A stretch of DNA of 64,000 nt from Symbiodinium kawagutii (GCA_009767595.1 VSDK01012891.1:65027-129026), one strand, 5' to 3'. Counted from the first letter of the stretch, positions 31,787-43,621 are shown. Program-made: numbers and translations. Notes: generated by a model from the letters alone, not told the origin.

Positions 31787-32567
31787 GCCACTGATTGACA
31801 CTGTATTCACCAGCTTCACCATGATCAACTATGAATCATCCTGAATCATTACAACCGGTTGCCAGCTTTGCCATACCATTTTTTACCAACTTATGAACAT
31901 ATTCTGAACCGTTCAGAGTAATTGTGAGTTGTGAAGTTGCGAAGTATCAGCTATTGCCATCATAAAATATTCTTAACGATGGTTTTTCATCGCATAAAAA
32001 AAAAACCTTCATAAATGGTTTGTTTATGCGCTGAAAAACCTTCAAAGAGTTTGTTCCATTTGTTGACCAGTTTGTCACTTGATTCACAAGCTTCACCATG
32101 ATCATCCAATTGTGAATCGCAGTTAATCACAGTCGTCATTTAGCGCGATATGAATCGCTATCCTACACTTGTTCAACCAGCGTTATCTAGTGAAGAATCA
32201 ACCACTATATCTCATTATCCATTCTTATAGTCATTGTCCACAACTATCATCATTATCATCATTATTATCCACCAGTTATCATCCACTAATATAGTCGTTT
32301 TCCATTACTATCCACCAGTTATCATTTGATGGTCATCCACCACATCTGATTATCCACCAATTTTCATCCACCATTATCATGATTATCATCACTATTATCA
32401 CTATTATAGTCATTATCATCACTATGATCCATTGATTATCATCATTATCATCAGTATGATCCACCAGTTATCATCTGAACCAGTTGTCTCAGTGGAGCAT
32501 ACTCCACTGATGATTACTATCTACCAGTTCTCATGTTATCATTCACTACATCTCCATTACATCTCAG

Positions 32568-32639
32568 CTCACCACCTTACTGCCCTGGTGAGGCGCCCAA
32601 GTGGACCTTTGGTGGTCGCAGCCCTGTGGGCGGATACAG
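32568..32639 (+). CDS. SHIPPO/PG-rich protein exon (APKWTFGGR)
   Basis: Acceptor TTACATCTCAG, then SPPYCPGEAPKWTFGGRSPV and GGY, with donor GTGCCG at 32640. PKWTFGGR is the companion motif found between PGPG cores in sperm-tail PG-rich repeat proteins, which bind or lie within flagellar axonemal and cortical structures. The two leftover bases AG join the G of the next exon to give Arg: ...GGYR-PSTPGPGAYGG. The island stays GC-rich to about 32695, so a longer alternative exon is possible. Confidence 0.7.
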
Positions 32640-33680
32640 GTGCCGCATTGTTTTGCTGCTGGAGGCTGCTGGACTGCGATGCCGCGCCTTAAGCTGGACA
32701 ACACATGAATGACATGTTTTTGAGATGAATACATAGAACATGTACTTTAAGGATGATATATCAATGATTCCAAGTTAGAATACATGTTTTTGTTATGGAT
32801 GATATATTTGTTCGAGCCTGGTGGAAAGAAAGATGTATTTGTACCTTTTAAAGTTCTATTGATTACGTAGATGTTCTTTTGACACGCGTTACACCTTCTC
32901 AATATGTTGTTGGTAGGTTTTCATATCTGTTGATTGTATATATATATATATATATTTATATATATACATGGGTTTGTGCGATGAAATATTTCTGATATGT
33001 GAATTACACATATGCATCCATGACTTTCTGCAAAGTGCGTGAGTTACAAGGACATCCAGTGAAATGCTGAGGCTAATTGTCGTGTGCCATCTCACCTTTG
33101 AAATTGGGGTGGCTAGCACGTTGGCACTGTGAGATTCTCACTGTCCGTACTGCGCACGAGATTCCACGCTTAGTGTTGGGTCCCTCAACTGGGGATCCCT
33201 TCAGAACCGAACCTACTAGGAGCTAATTACGGGAATTAGAAATCCCTTCTACGAACTACTGATATGATTGATCAGCTGTTTAACTACTTCTGGTTGGTCT
33301 TTTCAAGCATTTCCTATTTTCCCCAGTATCATCACATGGGTGGTTGGTTGACAAATGTTTTTCATGACGGTGTGGTTCAACTACCAACCAGTTAATGATC
33401 ATTAATTAACCAATATTAACCATTATTAGCCACGAATCAACCATGGTTTAACTTGTATAACCAATAGGGTTCATATGATTATCGGTAGTTATATCAAAAT
33501 CGCGACTAATTCAACCATAGTGAATGATCATTATTAACCAAACATTAACCAGTTAATCATCATTATCAGCCATAATATTGACCATAATGTGGTTGAGCAT
33601 TATCAGCCATAATATTATTCTCCTGGTTTTTTTGGTGTGGCTCAAGCACCAACCAACTGGATCTGGAAGCCTGGCTGCAG

Positions 33681-33747
33681 GCCCAGCACACCTGGACCTG
33701 GAGCTTACGGAGGCCTGGAATCCAGGAGGACGGAGCCGGTGGAGCCG
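33681..33747 (+). CDS. SHIPPO/PG-rich protein exon (STPGPGAYGG)
   Basis: After acceptor CTGGCTGCAG the frame gives PSTPGPGAYGGLESRR, a textbook PGPGxY core. The exon end is uncertain. GT donors follow GAGCCG at 33739 or 33748. A break at TCCAG (33725) before GAGGAC would join in phase to the exon at 35591 and give LESR-TPAFGFG. GC-rich sequence continues to 33789 in other frames (DADPRLRNGKPG) and is unexplained. Confidence 0.7.
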
Positions 33748-33789
33748 GTGGAGCGATGCTGCGGACGCTGATCCAAGGCTTCGCAATGG

Positions 33790-33997
33790 AAAGCCCGGTA
33801 GGGAAACCGCAGGGAAAGCATGGGAAAATCCTGGGAAACCTCAGGAAAACTGTAGGAAAGCCATAGGAAACTATAGGGAAACCATAGGAAAACCATAGGA
33901 AACAATGGAAAATCACCATAGTTTATAGAGAAGCCTCGGAAACCATCGAAGATTTGTGTATTCTCCAGCCCGCTATGTTAGATTACCAGGGGGTAAT
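33790..33997. repeat. GGAAAACC-rich element, second copy
   Basis: Imperfect CATAGGAAAACC units over about 115 bp, then TTCTCCAGCCCGCTATGTTAG and ATTACCAGGGGGTAA. Same architecture as 28348-28512, and it again begins at a GTAGGG donor-like site following an exon-like island. Confidence 0.6.
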
Positions 33998-34227
33998 GGT
34001 TGTGTTAGCATATGATCAAGCATAGTGAATTTCGAGCTCTAGTGAAGCCAATGGTTATTGCAATGGCTGTATAACTGATTGGATGCCATGGGAATCTGAT
34101 TCGTATAGTAAGCCTTTCTAACCTGGTAGACTTGGCAGATATATTATTTCGATTGGCCGGTTCGTAAATGTTGGTGGTTCCCCACCTGTCAGGTGAGGGT
34201 TGTTTGATTTTATCAGAGCTGTTGGGC

Positions 34228-34318
34228 CATCCTCCTCCTGCTTTCCTCCTCCTTTCCTCCTCTCTTCCTCCTTCTCCTCCTCTTGGTCCTCCTGTCCTCC
34301 GTGTCCTTGTCCTTATCC
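34228..34318 (+). repeat. CCT-rich polypyrimidine tract
   Basis: A run of CCTCCT/TTCCTCC words on the plus strand followed by GAGCTTCAG at 34346. It would suit a splice acceptor, but the sequence after it is short and no PG-type frame was found. Confidence 0.5.
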
Positions 34319-34375
34319 TTCTCGCCTTCAACTGCTCCGAGCTTCAGATGCTAGTGGGCTGTGCCGGACCCGAAC

Positions 34376-34560
34376 TGCCAGATAGAATGTCAGATAGAAT
34401 GCCGGCAAAATGCCAGATAGAATGCCACTGAAAATGTCAGCGGAAAGGTCAGATGGGATGCCAGATAGAATGCCAGTGAAAATGTCCTTAGAATGTCAGA
34501 GAAGATACCAGAGGTATGCCAGATAGAATGTCAGCAGTAACGGCATAGAGAATGCCAGCA
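34376..34560. repeat. 12-bp minisatellite GCCAGATAGAAT
   Basis: Degenerate units (GCCAGATAGAAT, GTCAGATAGAAT, GCCAGTGAAAAT) in about fourteen copies. Confidence 0.85.
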
Positions 34561-34805
34561 AGGAGAAAAATCCCATATAAACAGCCAGATTATCTTTCAG
34601 GTGCAATGCCACGCTTGTCATTTCAAACATGGTTATCCAAGAACATTAGTTCCCATCATGAAACCAAACCGTGGGGAATGCCATGGTGGGGATCACTCAA
34701 AGTGAAGCAATGTGTTGTCGTTTATACTGAAAAGTACTGATGAGCAATTGTGGGTAATGGTTTGGAACATATGTTTTCATGATAAACATGGAAACTATCC
34801 CAAAT

Positions 34806-34905
34806 GGTGGTTTCTCAAAATAGGGGTACCCCCAAATCATCCATTTATAGTCATCTATAGTAATAAACCTACCATTTTTGGGGTCCCCTATTCCGAGAAA
34901 CCACC
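34806..34905. mobile_element. TIR family 2 element, best-preserved copy
   Basis: GGTGGTTTCTCAAAATAGGG with GTACCCCC at the left and GGGGTCCCC, TATTCCGAGAAACCACC at the right, 100 bp. The inverted repeats pair over about 26 bases. AAAT flanks both sides. Confidence 0.85.
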
Positions 34906-35590
34906 AAATCATGAAACCAATGATCGAAAACATCGAAGCAACAGGTGTGACTCAACGAATTTTCGGAACAAGCAACAGGTGTGACTCAAGGACCAAGCCA
35001 TGGGGACCATGCTTGGATCATCCCAGTGGTGAATGTCAGCGTGCTTCGTTTGGGGTAGCTACCTCATGCAGGTGCAACTCACCATGGTTGCCAGGCATAA
35101 GTTACCTAAGTGGTTCGTAACCATGGTTAGTTCGCCCATTTATAAATGGTATACCCCACTTAGGGTAGTTACTAACCATTGTTCCTCACAAAGATAGTCC
35201 AGTAACCTTGGCACACTGAACATTTTGCAAAGGTCACCAATTGCCAGAAGCCTCACGACAAAGAAGTGAAGTGGCAATTCACAACATGCACAGTGAAAGC
35301 ATCACCAGTCACCGAGCAAAAACAACAAGATCAAACAAAATAAAACGACCATTCCAAAACATGCATCAAGGCGATTCGGCATCGGCCAAGGAGGAAACCA
35401 TGATCCAATTCTAAACCTGCCTTCCTACCATGAATCGTTGAATCACCACCAATATGAACACCACAGAATCATTCTTATTACCGATGATCAACCATTAATT
35501 CGCAATAATCAACCAGTATGAATCCCTACATATCCTTAACCACCTTGAACGTTTTCTCCATGGATTTCCCGCGTTTCTTCCTTACCAAAG

Positions 35591-35658
35591 GACGCCTGCC
35601 TTTGGCTTCGGAAGTTCTGGTCGCGACGGAGCAGTGGTTTCTGGACGGCATGGAGAAA
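35591..35658 (+). CDS. SHIPPO/PG-rich protein exon (TPAFGFGSSGR)
   Basis: Acceptor TTACCAAAG, one leading base, then TPAFGFGSSGRDGAVVSGRH. PAFGFGSSGR is the PxFxFG companion motif. The frame closes at TGA 35661. The donor is not resolved; a GC at 35659 or earlier GT sites are possible. Confidence 0.6.
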
Positions 35659-36015
35659 GCTGAACTAAATCACCAAGGGTGGATCGTTATCTAATATGAA
35701 CCATTGTCATAGCCATTAATTTGTCTCCTTTATGTTCCCTAAAAATGGCTGCTGACTATTGCAAACTAATTATGTCTAATCATTATGAGCATGGGCTATT
35801 GCAACACCACTTAAGGAAGCAGTAAACTATTGCAGTGGCTAAACTATTACAAGCCCAACCATTCCTAATCATTTATTGGCCAAGTGGCTTGTAGACTATT
35901 TAGCCAATGAATTGCTATTCTAAGCTAATTAAATCATTTGTATGTTCTACTATAAGCCATTAAACATCTGGGATTTGTGGAGGAAGTGGGGCCGCTGTGC
36001 TTGTGAGGTTCGCAG

Positions 36016-36100
36016 TAGCAGCGTGTCGTCTCCGGGCCCTGGTGCCTATGGCGGCGCGTTGACGCAGGCCGCGGCACTAGAAACCTTGGCGTTGCGAAAG
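36016..36100 (+). CDS. SHIPPO/PG-rich protein exon (SSPGPGAYGG)
   Basis: After acceptor GGTTCGCAG (or CAGTAG three bases on) the frame gives SSVSSPGPGAYGGALTQAAA and then LETLALRK, with donor GTTCAT at 36101. The PGPGAYGG core is the same as at 33681. Both acceptors enter in phase 2. Confidence 0.7.
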
Positions 36101-37807
36101 GTTCATGAGCCATGCATTGGCTAAAGTGGTATGATGGTTAATGGTTGATAATAGTTAATAATGGTGATAGTAGGCGGTTAATAATGAAACCTTGGCGAAG
36201 GTGGTTAATAGTAGGTCAATAATGGTTAATGATGGTTAATCATTGGTTAATATTTGGTTAACCACTTTTGAACCAGCTATTGATCAATGTTTAGTGGTTA
36301 ATAGTAGGGGATGATGACCAAGAATAGTAGGGAATATACCAATTAAAGTGGGATGATATACCAACAATAGCCATTCATTGGCTAAAGTGGTTGTGGTGAG
36401 CGGTTAATAATGGTTGATAATCAGGGTCTATAGTGGTTAATGATGGTTAATAACCATGGTTTGTGGTGAATAATGATGGTTAATGACCATGGTCTATAGT
36501 GGTTTATGATGGTTGGTGAGTGGTAGTGGTGAGTGGTAGTGGTGAGTGGTTACGGGTAGGGTTTTGTAGGTCTCCTATCATGGATTTTAGAGAGGATAAT
36601 CACCAACAGTACTGGTTAAACAGCTATTAAAAAGCGATTTCTCAAAATTGCGACCCCTCAAAAATGATTAACAAATAGTTCATAGTTTATTCTAGGGAAT
36701 GTCAAACGAAAAGCACGAGGGAATATACCAACTGTATATGGTGGCTTCTCGAAGTGTTGGGAACTCCAAATTTTTGGATGGTTTGTTATTATAATCGGTT
36801 CATATAAAGAATGATTTGGGGGTTTCCCCATTTTGAGGAACCCCAAAATAACGTTAACTGATGGGTGAAATCGTGTTTTCTGATGCTTAGTGATGATTAA
36901 GTTAAGAATGGTGGCTTTGGTTGTTTAACCAATGGCTAGTCATGTTAGTTGAGCCATCAATTTCGTTGGATTTTGTGAGAATCAAAGAGACTATCCCCCT
37001 GGCTGGGGTTGACTGCCTCAGTCGTAGACGTGTTGCCCAATATGGTTTGCTCAACAGCAACTAAACGGCTCATTATGCAAATGTCCAACTTAGGATATGT
37101 TTGAGCAACTTGCCAGCCACGAGTTTCAGTACCACAGTCGTAGAAACGTGTGTCCTCAATATGGGGGGCCCCTCAAGTCATCTAATATCAATCATCTATA
37201 GCGATAAGCCAGTCCCCTATTTTCAGAAACGACCCAATATCATACAATGTATATTCGCATGCCACCACACATATGTGGTCATTGAGGAGGCATCATTGCA
37301 TGCAGTCATCCATGAGACCATACTAGAACTAAAAGCCAGTGTCCGAACTGAAAACGCGTGCAGTTTATCATGTTTATTACATTAGAGCAGGGTATTTCTT
37401 GTGTGTATCCGTGCGCCTGTGGCCATCATACATACAAATATACATATATACATATATATGCATATTTGCATTTGCGCATTTGCTTTTGAATCCAAAGAAC
37501 ATTTATATAAACTATCCGTCATACGCTTTTGGATTTTGATGTTCAATTTGCAGACATCGTGGATTCACATCACAGCTTTTGGTTTCAAGATTCGCTAACC
37601 ACATACGATCAACTCTCATGTCAGATAATTGCATTTGATAGATAGGGAGACAGATAGATAGATAGATAGATCAGATAGACAGGCAGACAGATAGATAGAC
37701 AGATAGATAGATGGTTAGACAGATCGATAGATCAATAGACACATATCCATCCACCAGATCACCACTACCATAGCCCTCACCAGCTCGACACCATCTCCCC
37801 CCCCAAG
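36101..37807. other. Intron with TIR element and microsatellite
   Basis: TGGTTAATAATGG-type degenerate repeats fill 36120-36560. Family 2 TIR copies lie at about 36740-36843 and, degenerate, near 37160-37240. An AT-rich tract lies at 37430-37460 and a GATA array at 37636-37745. No coding island. Confidence 0.5.
36740..36843. mobile_element. TIR family 2 element, diverged
   Basis: GGTGGCTTCTCGAAGTGTTG at the left and CCCCATTTTGAGGAACCCC at the right, with the interior GAATGATTTGGGGG shared with other copies. Confidence 0.55.
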
Positions 37808-37868
37808 TGCCGTGGAAGGCCAGTCGCCCCCGCTCCGCGGGCCCTGCCTTCGGTAACGCTCGACGGGG
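37808..37868 (+). CDS. SHIPPO/PG-rich protein exon (GPAFGNARRG)
   Basis: Acceptor CCCCCCCCAAG, then PWKASRPRSAGPAFGNARR, with donor GTAGGG at 37869. GPAFGNARRG is a companion motif. It leaves in phase 2, matching the single leading G at 39388. An alternative acceptor CCTCACCAG would extend it upstream in the same frame. Confidence 0.65.
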
Positions 37869-38069
37869 GTAGGGAGACCCAGCCGGCAGTGTCATCCTGG
37901 AGGTTGATCTGGTTAATAACCATTGATAATAGGTGTGGCATAACCAGCAATATAACATATAAGTTATATTAACAGCAATAATTTAGGTGTGGCTATAATA
38001 GTCGAATTATGATATAAGGGTTCATAATAGGCTATACCCAGCAAAAATTAGGGGGCATACCAGCTATTT

Positions 38070-38188
38070 ATGGCAATGGGTCAAGCAGTTAACCATCAAT
38101 AATGGGGGATAACAGCCAACAAAACGATAGGGAAACTAATGGTGAATGACAGGGGAACCAGGGGTACAGGGTTTTGACCCACAGCCAG
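38070..38188. mobile_element. TIR family 1 element
   Basis: ATGGCAATGGGTCAAGC at the left and GTTTTGACCCACAGCCA at the right. A family 2 element follows within about 20 bases, as at 19001. Confidence 0.75.
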
Positions 38189-38209
38189 ATGTTGATGCAG
38201 TGGCTTTTC

Positions 38210-38299
38210 AAAATGTGGGACCCCCAAAATGGTTGGTTTAGTACTACTCAATAACTACAAATGGATGATTTGGGGGGCCCCCTATTTTGAGAAACACCC
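38210..38299. mobile_element. TIR family 2 element
   Basis: GTGGCTTTTCAAAATGTGGG at the left and CCCCCTATTTTGAGAAACACC at the right. It is placed next to the family 1 element on its left. Confidence 0.65.
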
Positions 38300-39387
38300 A
38301 TGTAGTGGATTAGTTTGAATTCAACCTACAATGCTCGGGTTGCAATATGTCATAATGAACCATAAATGGTTGTTTTATGTAATGTTAGTGGTTGCAATGT
38401 ATTAAGTGATAGTTTCATGTGATATTGTGGTTGCTGTGCAGAACTAACCACTTCACCATGGGTTACTGATAGGCTGGGAGAGACACCCAGATCTTAGGAA
38501 TCACACGGCTGTTCACATGTTTTTCTGATTTCACACGGTCGTTCTGGTGAATCCGCAGCACTTCGGATTGCGAACGCTGGGCAGTTGCGACAGGCTCAGC
38601 CTTTCTGCGGTGTGTTTTATTGCCTTTCATTCATCAGCGAACACTGTTTTTGACCGGTGTTCTTAAGTGTGAGTCTGAGAGAAACCAAAATATGGTTGCC
38701 TTCTATGTACGGTATGGATTCAGGTGACTTAGTAACAATGTGCTAACCGGCCAACTCCCATGATACCAAGCGGAGAAACCCAGCATGGTTCCATAATGCG
38801 GCGAAACCGAAGCTCTGGCAGCGTAAACTGAGAACAGCTGCCATCACAACTAACAATAAGTAACCCTAACTGTACATAATAATATCTAACAAGAGATGTT
38901 TTCGGTTGATAATCATTACTCAAGTAACCATCCATTGTGATGACCATAATCGATAATAGATATTCTCTAATGATTGCCAAACATTCTTTAGAATTTGGCA
39001 TTTGTAATGATTGGTAATCATTTGAAAATAACCATTATAACCATAGCTGGCAACTAACCAAAACAAACCACAACTGGTTGGTGGTTTGTTTCGCATGTTT
39101 TAATTTTCCCTAGTATTGAAAAATGGCTGATTGAAGTTTTGGGATGGCGAAGCTAACCATCACACAACTAAGCACAACAAATTTAGGTCTACTTAGATAC
39201 CCTCATTAGAGTTCTGATAATGAACTCGTTGATAACTCTCCAAACTTATGAACCGTTGTATTAGTTTGATATCTCATAAGTTTATGAACATACTCATCAT
39301 CCAGAAGATCGTCATCCACCCAGAAGCCGTTATCAGAAGCCCTCATTAGATCCTTAATGAAATCATCCACCACCGGCACGGCACCAG
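38300..39387. other. Intron, no coding signal
   Basis: AT-rich with a moderately GC patch near 38530-38600 (CACACGGTCGTTCTGG) that has no exon I can support. Confidence 0.35.
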
Positions 39388-39450
39388 GCTGGGTGGAGGC
39401 AACAACACCCCGGGGCCTGGCGCCTACGTGCCCAACTACAGAGCTACCAG
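39388..39450 (+). CDS. SHIPPO/PG-rich protein exon (TPGPGAYVPNY)
   Basis: Acceptor ACGGCACCAG, then LGGGNNTPGPGAYVPNYRAT. The donor GCGCGA at 39451 leaves AG, which joins the G of the next exon to give Arg; GTGAAA at 39473 is an alternative in phase 0. The PGPGAY core followed by a basic stretch is classic for the family. Confidence 0.75.
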
Positions 39451-39499
39451 GCGCGAGGGACGGATGACCTGGGTGAAAAATGGGCGAAGATCATGGGAT

Positions 39500-40680
39500 T
39501 TATAGCGGGGTAGTGGTGGTTTTTAGTGTTTTTTTGGATTTATAGTATGTTTACACTGGTTTTTATTGGTTTTTTAGTGGTTTATAATATGTTTACAGCG
39601 GTTTATAGTGCTTTATAGTGGTTAGTGCTGGTTTAAAGTGGTTGATAATGGTGGTTCAGGACGGTTTTTAGTGCTTGACAGTGGTAATGGTTGATAGTAT
39701 TGATTTGTAGTGGTCAGTGGTGTTTTTTGGTGGTTGAAAATGCTGGATAGTGGGTAATAATAGTGGGAAATGGTGGTTAATGGTGGTTCTTGTTGAGGCT
39801 ACTAATGATTTATAGTGGTTCAGTGGTTGCTCATGATTGTTTATTGGTTAGTGGTAGCTTTTAGTGGGTGATAATGGGTGATAATGGTTAATAGTATTGG
39901 TTCATGGTGGGCAACGATGGTTTTTTAGTGGGTAACAGTTGTTACTAATGGTTGATAGTATTGATTTGTAGTGGTTAGTGGTGATTTTTGATTTGTAGTG
40001 GTTAGTGGTGATTTTTGGTGGTTGAAAATGGGTGATAGTGGGTGATATTAGTGGAAAATAGTGGTTCATGGTGGTTCTTGTTGAGGCTACTATTGATTTA
40101 TAGTGGTTAAGTGGTTACTCATGATTTTTTAGTGGTTGGTGGTAGATTTTAGTGGGTGATAATGGGTGATAATGGTTAATAGTATTGGTTCATGGTGGGC
40201 AACGACGGTTTTTTAGTGGGTAACAGTTGTTACTAATGGTTGATAGTATTGATTTGTAGTGGTTCGTGGTGATTTTTGGTGGGTGATAATGCTGGATAGT
40301 GGGTAATAATAGTGGGAAATGGTGGTTAATGGTGGTTTTTGTAGAGGCTACTAATGATCTATAGTGGTTGCTCATGATTGTTTAGTGGTTAGTGGTAGCT
40401 TTTAGTGGGTGATAATGGGTGATAATGGTTAATAGTATTGGTTCATGGTGGTTAATGACAGTTTTTAGTGGTTAACAATGGTTACTAGTGGTGGATAATA
40501 GTGGTTGATAATTGCTAGTGCTTGATGTACAGTATAGCGGTTCATGGTTAATAGGTTTTGAAATAATGGGTAATGATGGTTGTCGGTTATTAGAAGGTTG
40601 ATAGAGTTTTTTAGTGGTTGCTAATGGTTGGCAATGAAGGTTCTTAGCCGTTATGGTTATTTTGTCAGTTACTCATGGTT
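39500..40680. repeat. TGGTTTATAGTGG-rich region with about 288/253-bp tandem duplication
   Basis: Short GTGGTT words are organised into larger tandem copies: AATGGTTAATAGTATTGGTT with its surroundings recurs at 39883, 40171 and 40424. The copies carry the same internal order (TTGATTTGTAGTGG, then GAGGCTACTA, then GGTGATAATGGGTG). Confidence 0.85.
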
Positions 40681-41002
40681 GATAATGATTGTTGAGGCCG
40701 GACAATGGCTAAATGATGCTTGATAAGTGGTGGAAAATGGTTGGTTGGTCATTGGTTCTTGCTTAAGAATTACACAATGCAATGGTGGTCACTACTTGGT
40801 TGATGACTGCAAAATGATAGGCATCAATGGTCAATCAGTGTGGATACTGGGGAGTCAATGATTACTTATTTGCACTTCACAACGGTGACAGAGGAGCAAA
40901 CTGGCACCTAGTGATGTTGAAGATCTGGGTTTTAGAGTCCTAGATCTGCCGACGTATCGTCTCTCATGCTTCAGTTCGGGAAGCATTTATAGGGTGCCCA
41001 CA

Positions 41003-41120
41003 TTTGGCTATGGGTCAATATTAAGAAGCCAACTAACGGGGGATAGTAACCAACAACAATAGGGAAAACAGCCTGGTTAATGATAGGGGAACGGGTACGG
41101 GGTTTTGACCCATAGCCATT
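41003..41120. mobile_element. TIR family 1 element
   Basis: TTGGCTATGGGTCAATATTA at the left and GGTTTTGACCCATAGCCAT at the right, about 118 bp. The best inverted-repeat match in the family (GGCTATGGGTCAA paired exactly). Confidence 0.8.
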
Positions 41121-41442
41121 TCAGGAAATACTGTACCCCTGGATTTTGAGAATCTTTTTGGGCGTCAAACTGTAGAATCATAGCTTCAAATACCAGGTTC
41201 ATATCCTGGCTAGTAGCTATTAACCATCATTGAGGTGCGAAGATCGAGTCTTGCTCTATGCCACCACGCCAGAGCTAGGACAAATTCGAAACGCAATGGA
41301 AACCGTTCATTCTGGGGGTATGCACGCCTTTGTTACATTGTGCTTGGGGGTTTACGCTGCCTGATGGTGATCTACATGTCACCTCCCTGTTCGTCAAAGA
41401 ATTCCATGGAATGACCAGGGGGTAGAAAACAAAACTAACAAA

Positions 41443-41808
41443 ATGGTTGAAAACATTTTGATTAGGGGGATTAGGGGTGCTTGTTATTTCACTTTGTTTA
41501 GAGGCTTTCTTTTTTTTGCAAAACAGTGTGTCTATGCTGAACGGAGTCGCTTTTGTCAGCGATGTTTTTCACATTCCAGACATAGGAAGCGTGCTCATAG
41601 AACAACCATATGTCAACCTTTACAGCTGGATGCTACATACTTCCCCCCAAAGGTGAAATCCTATTGGAGGATTCGAGGCACTCCATTTGTTTTACGTTCT
41701 ATGCTTAAGCAAGTGAGTGTATCAGCCAGAGATCAACCATTGATAGGTTGTGTCTTACCAAATGAGACATGGGCAGTTTGTCAGCATGGATCCCCAACTA
41801 CCCAGTGA
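41443..41808 (+). other. 121-codon open frame in an intron, doubtful
   Basis: Starts at ATG 41443 and contains CVYAERSRFCQRCF and later SYWRIRGTPFVLRSM. No family motif, and the composition is only slightly above background. It could be chance or a decayed gene piece. Confidence 0.15.
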
Positions 41809-41939
41809 GATGTTTGTTGTTCAAGGGCCCTGGTATTTTGTCGACTATTTGCCACCAGAAACCTACCACTCTCACCATCGTCAACCACCTATCATGTTTG
41901 GCTTTAAGAAGATCAGCCATCAGTAACCATTCTCAACTA

Positions 41940-42300
41940 TTAATCAATAGTCAATAATCATCACTGAATTATCTACTATCACACCATTATCAAGCAGTTA
42001 CCATGAATCAACCACTGATGACTCGTAGCAATCAATTAATCACTGATTAACCAGTGAATCAATCAAGAATTCCCCACTGATCAACTAATAATTCCCCACT
42101 GATCGACTAGTAATTCACCACTATTGATCTAATTCACCACTATAAATCAATAATTCACCACTGATTAACCAATAATTCGCCAGTGATCAACTAATAATTC
42201 CCCACTGATCAACTAATAATTCACCACTGTTGATCTAATTCACCACTACAAATCTAATTTGCCACTATCAATCAATCATCAACCAATAATTCCCCACTAT
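41940..42300. repeat. Degenerate TAATTCACCACTGATCAAC repeat
   Basis: About a dozen imperfect units of roughly 20-22 bp, for example TAATTCCCCACTGATCAAC. Confidence 0.8.
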
Positions 42301-42388
42301 AAATCCATCATCAGCCACAGCAGAGCCATGGCGGTGCTCCCTGTGACCGTAACGTTGACCGTAACCGTTGCTGCCTCGTTGATCGCAG

Positions 42389-42450
42389 GTTCGAGCCGCC
42401 TCGACACACCTGCACGCCACGCCGTGATGCCGCCGCGGCGCCCAATTTTG
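42389..42450 (+). CDS. SHIPPO/PG-rich protein exon (APNFG)
   Basis: Acceptor GTTGATCGCAG, then FEPPRHTCTPRRDAAAAPNF, with donor GTGCGA at 42451. The leading G completes Arg with the AG of 39450, and the last G starts a Gly codon in phase 1. APNFG is a companion motif. Confidence 0.6.
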
Positions 42451-43356
42451 GTGCGACAGCAGTGCTTGGCTGCTGAACATGGTGAAATGGTGTGGCAGTG
42501 GTTGGCTGCTAAATCATGGTAAACTATGGTGATTAACATGTTAAATGCGATTGTTATAGTCAAACGCTTTATTCAGTGAAACGTATTAATCCAAGCATGG
42601 TCAATCATTATCATAGTCAACATCCGTGAATCATGCAACCTTGTGATTGATTTTTGTACAAAATATTCGATGAAACTGAGGAAACTCTGACAAAACCATG
42701 AGAAAAGCATGCCTGAGAAAATCTCGGGGGTCTTTTAGGGAGAACGGCACTCTTGTAGGGGTATTAAATGGGCCCATCACCACAGCTTCGGAAGCGTTGG
42801 TCTTATTTTGGGAAGTCATTCATCTACCTGGCTCAAAAAAGTTGGATTTGTTTTGGCCATGAAGTGGGAGACGCGGCATTGCCCAGCCAGTGTAGTTGGG
42901 GATGGCTGTTCGTGCTAGGGGGACAATGGTGTTTCACTCTGTTGCGAGCAATAGCAGGGAGCTATTTGGTTTACATGTTGGAGATGTTCATTATTTGTTT
43001 TGTTGAGCCTGTTGCGAAGAGCTACCAAAAGCGAAACTTTCAGCATGGGAACTGCGACGAAAACCATAGAGATAAACTCCCATTGATGGGAATGTAAACC
43101 CTCAACCAGGAGTTGTTTGACCATTATCCGCTATGATTTGCAGCTATTATTTCCTCCTAGTTTGTAGGCATCCCCTATTATTGACCACTACACAAATTTT
43201 ATGCTGCTGATACACCTAGGCCCACCAGTTGCATTTCAGGGAACAGCCCTGGACTAAGGCGCAAATTGGAAAAAAAGACACAACAACAAGATGGTACTTG
43301 TTCAACCATTAGCTCCATTTATCCCCTATCATTAGTCACTATAAAAGGGTTGCGGT

Positions 43357-43456
43357 TATTGTTGTTGTTGCTGTTGTTGCTGTTGTTGTTGTTTGTTGTT
43401 TGTTGGTTGTTGTTTGTTGTTTGTTGTTGGTTGGTTGTTGTTTGTTGTTGTTGTTG
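43357..43456. repeat. GTT microsatellite
   Basis: (GTT)n with TTTGTTG and GGTTGTT interruptions. It ends in TTGTCAACCCCAG, which serves as the acceptor of the next exon, so the microsatellite occupies the place of the polypyrimidine tract. Confidence 0.9.
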
Positions 43457-43466
43457 TCAACCCCAG

Positions 43467-43594
43467 GGCGCTACTTACCCCCATGGCGTGTTTCTCCCAC
43501 GAGTCGACAACGAGGTCCGTGCCACTGCAAAGATGGGCACGCTGGAAGCTCAGCGAGTTTTTTTCGACCACGGAGGCTCCGTCCGTTCGGTCGC
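43467..43594 (+). CDS. Exon of the PG-rich gene, frame set by phase only
   Basis: A GC-rich island between acceptor CAACCCCAG and donor GTAACA at 43595. All three frames are open. Entry in phase 1 (from 42450) and exit in phase 0 (to 44300) select the frame RYLPPWRVSPTSRQ ... FFRPRRLRPFGR. The frame GATYPHGVFLPRVDNEVRAT looks more protein-like and would need different neighbouring junctions. Which is right cannot be settled from sequence alone. Confidence 0.5.
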
Positions 43595-43621
43595 GTAACA
43601 TGGGCTTGTGTCAAAATAGGG

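Noticed and set aside
33553-33919. Minus-strand frames with repeated FPMVFLWFPYS segments
   Set aside because: They arise from the GGAAAACC array read in reverse; the plus strand carries the PGPGAYGG exon.
43356-43601. Minus-strand frame with poly-Gln
   Set aside because: Antisense of the GTT tract; the plus strand carries the splice signals.
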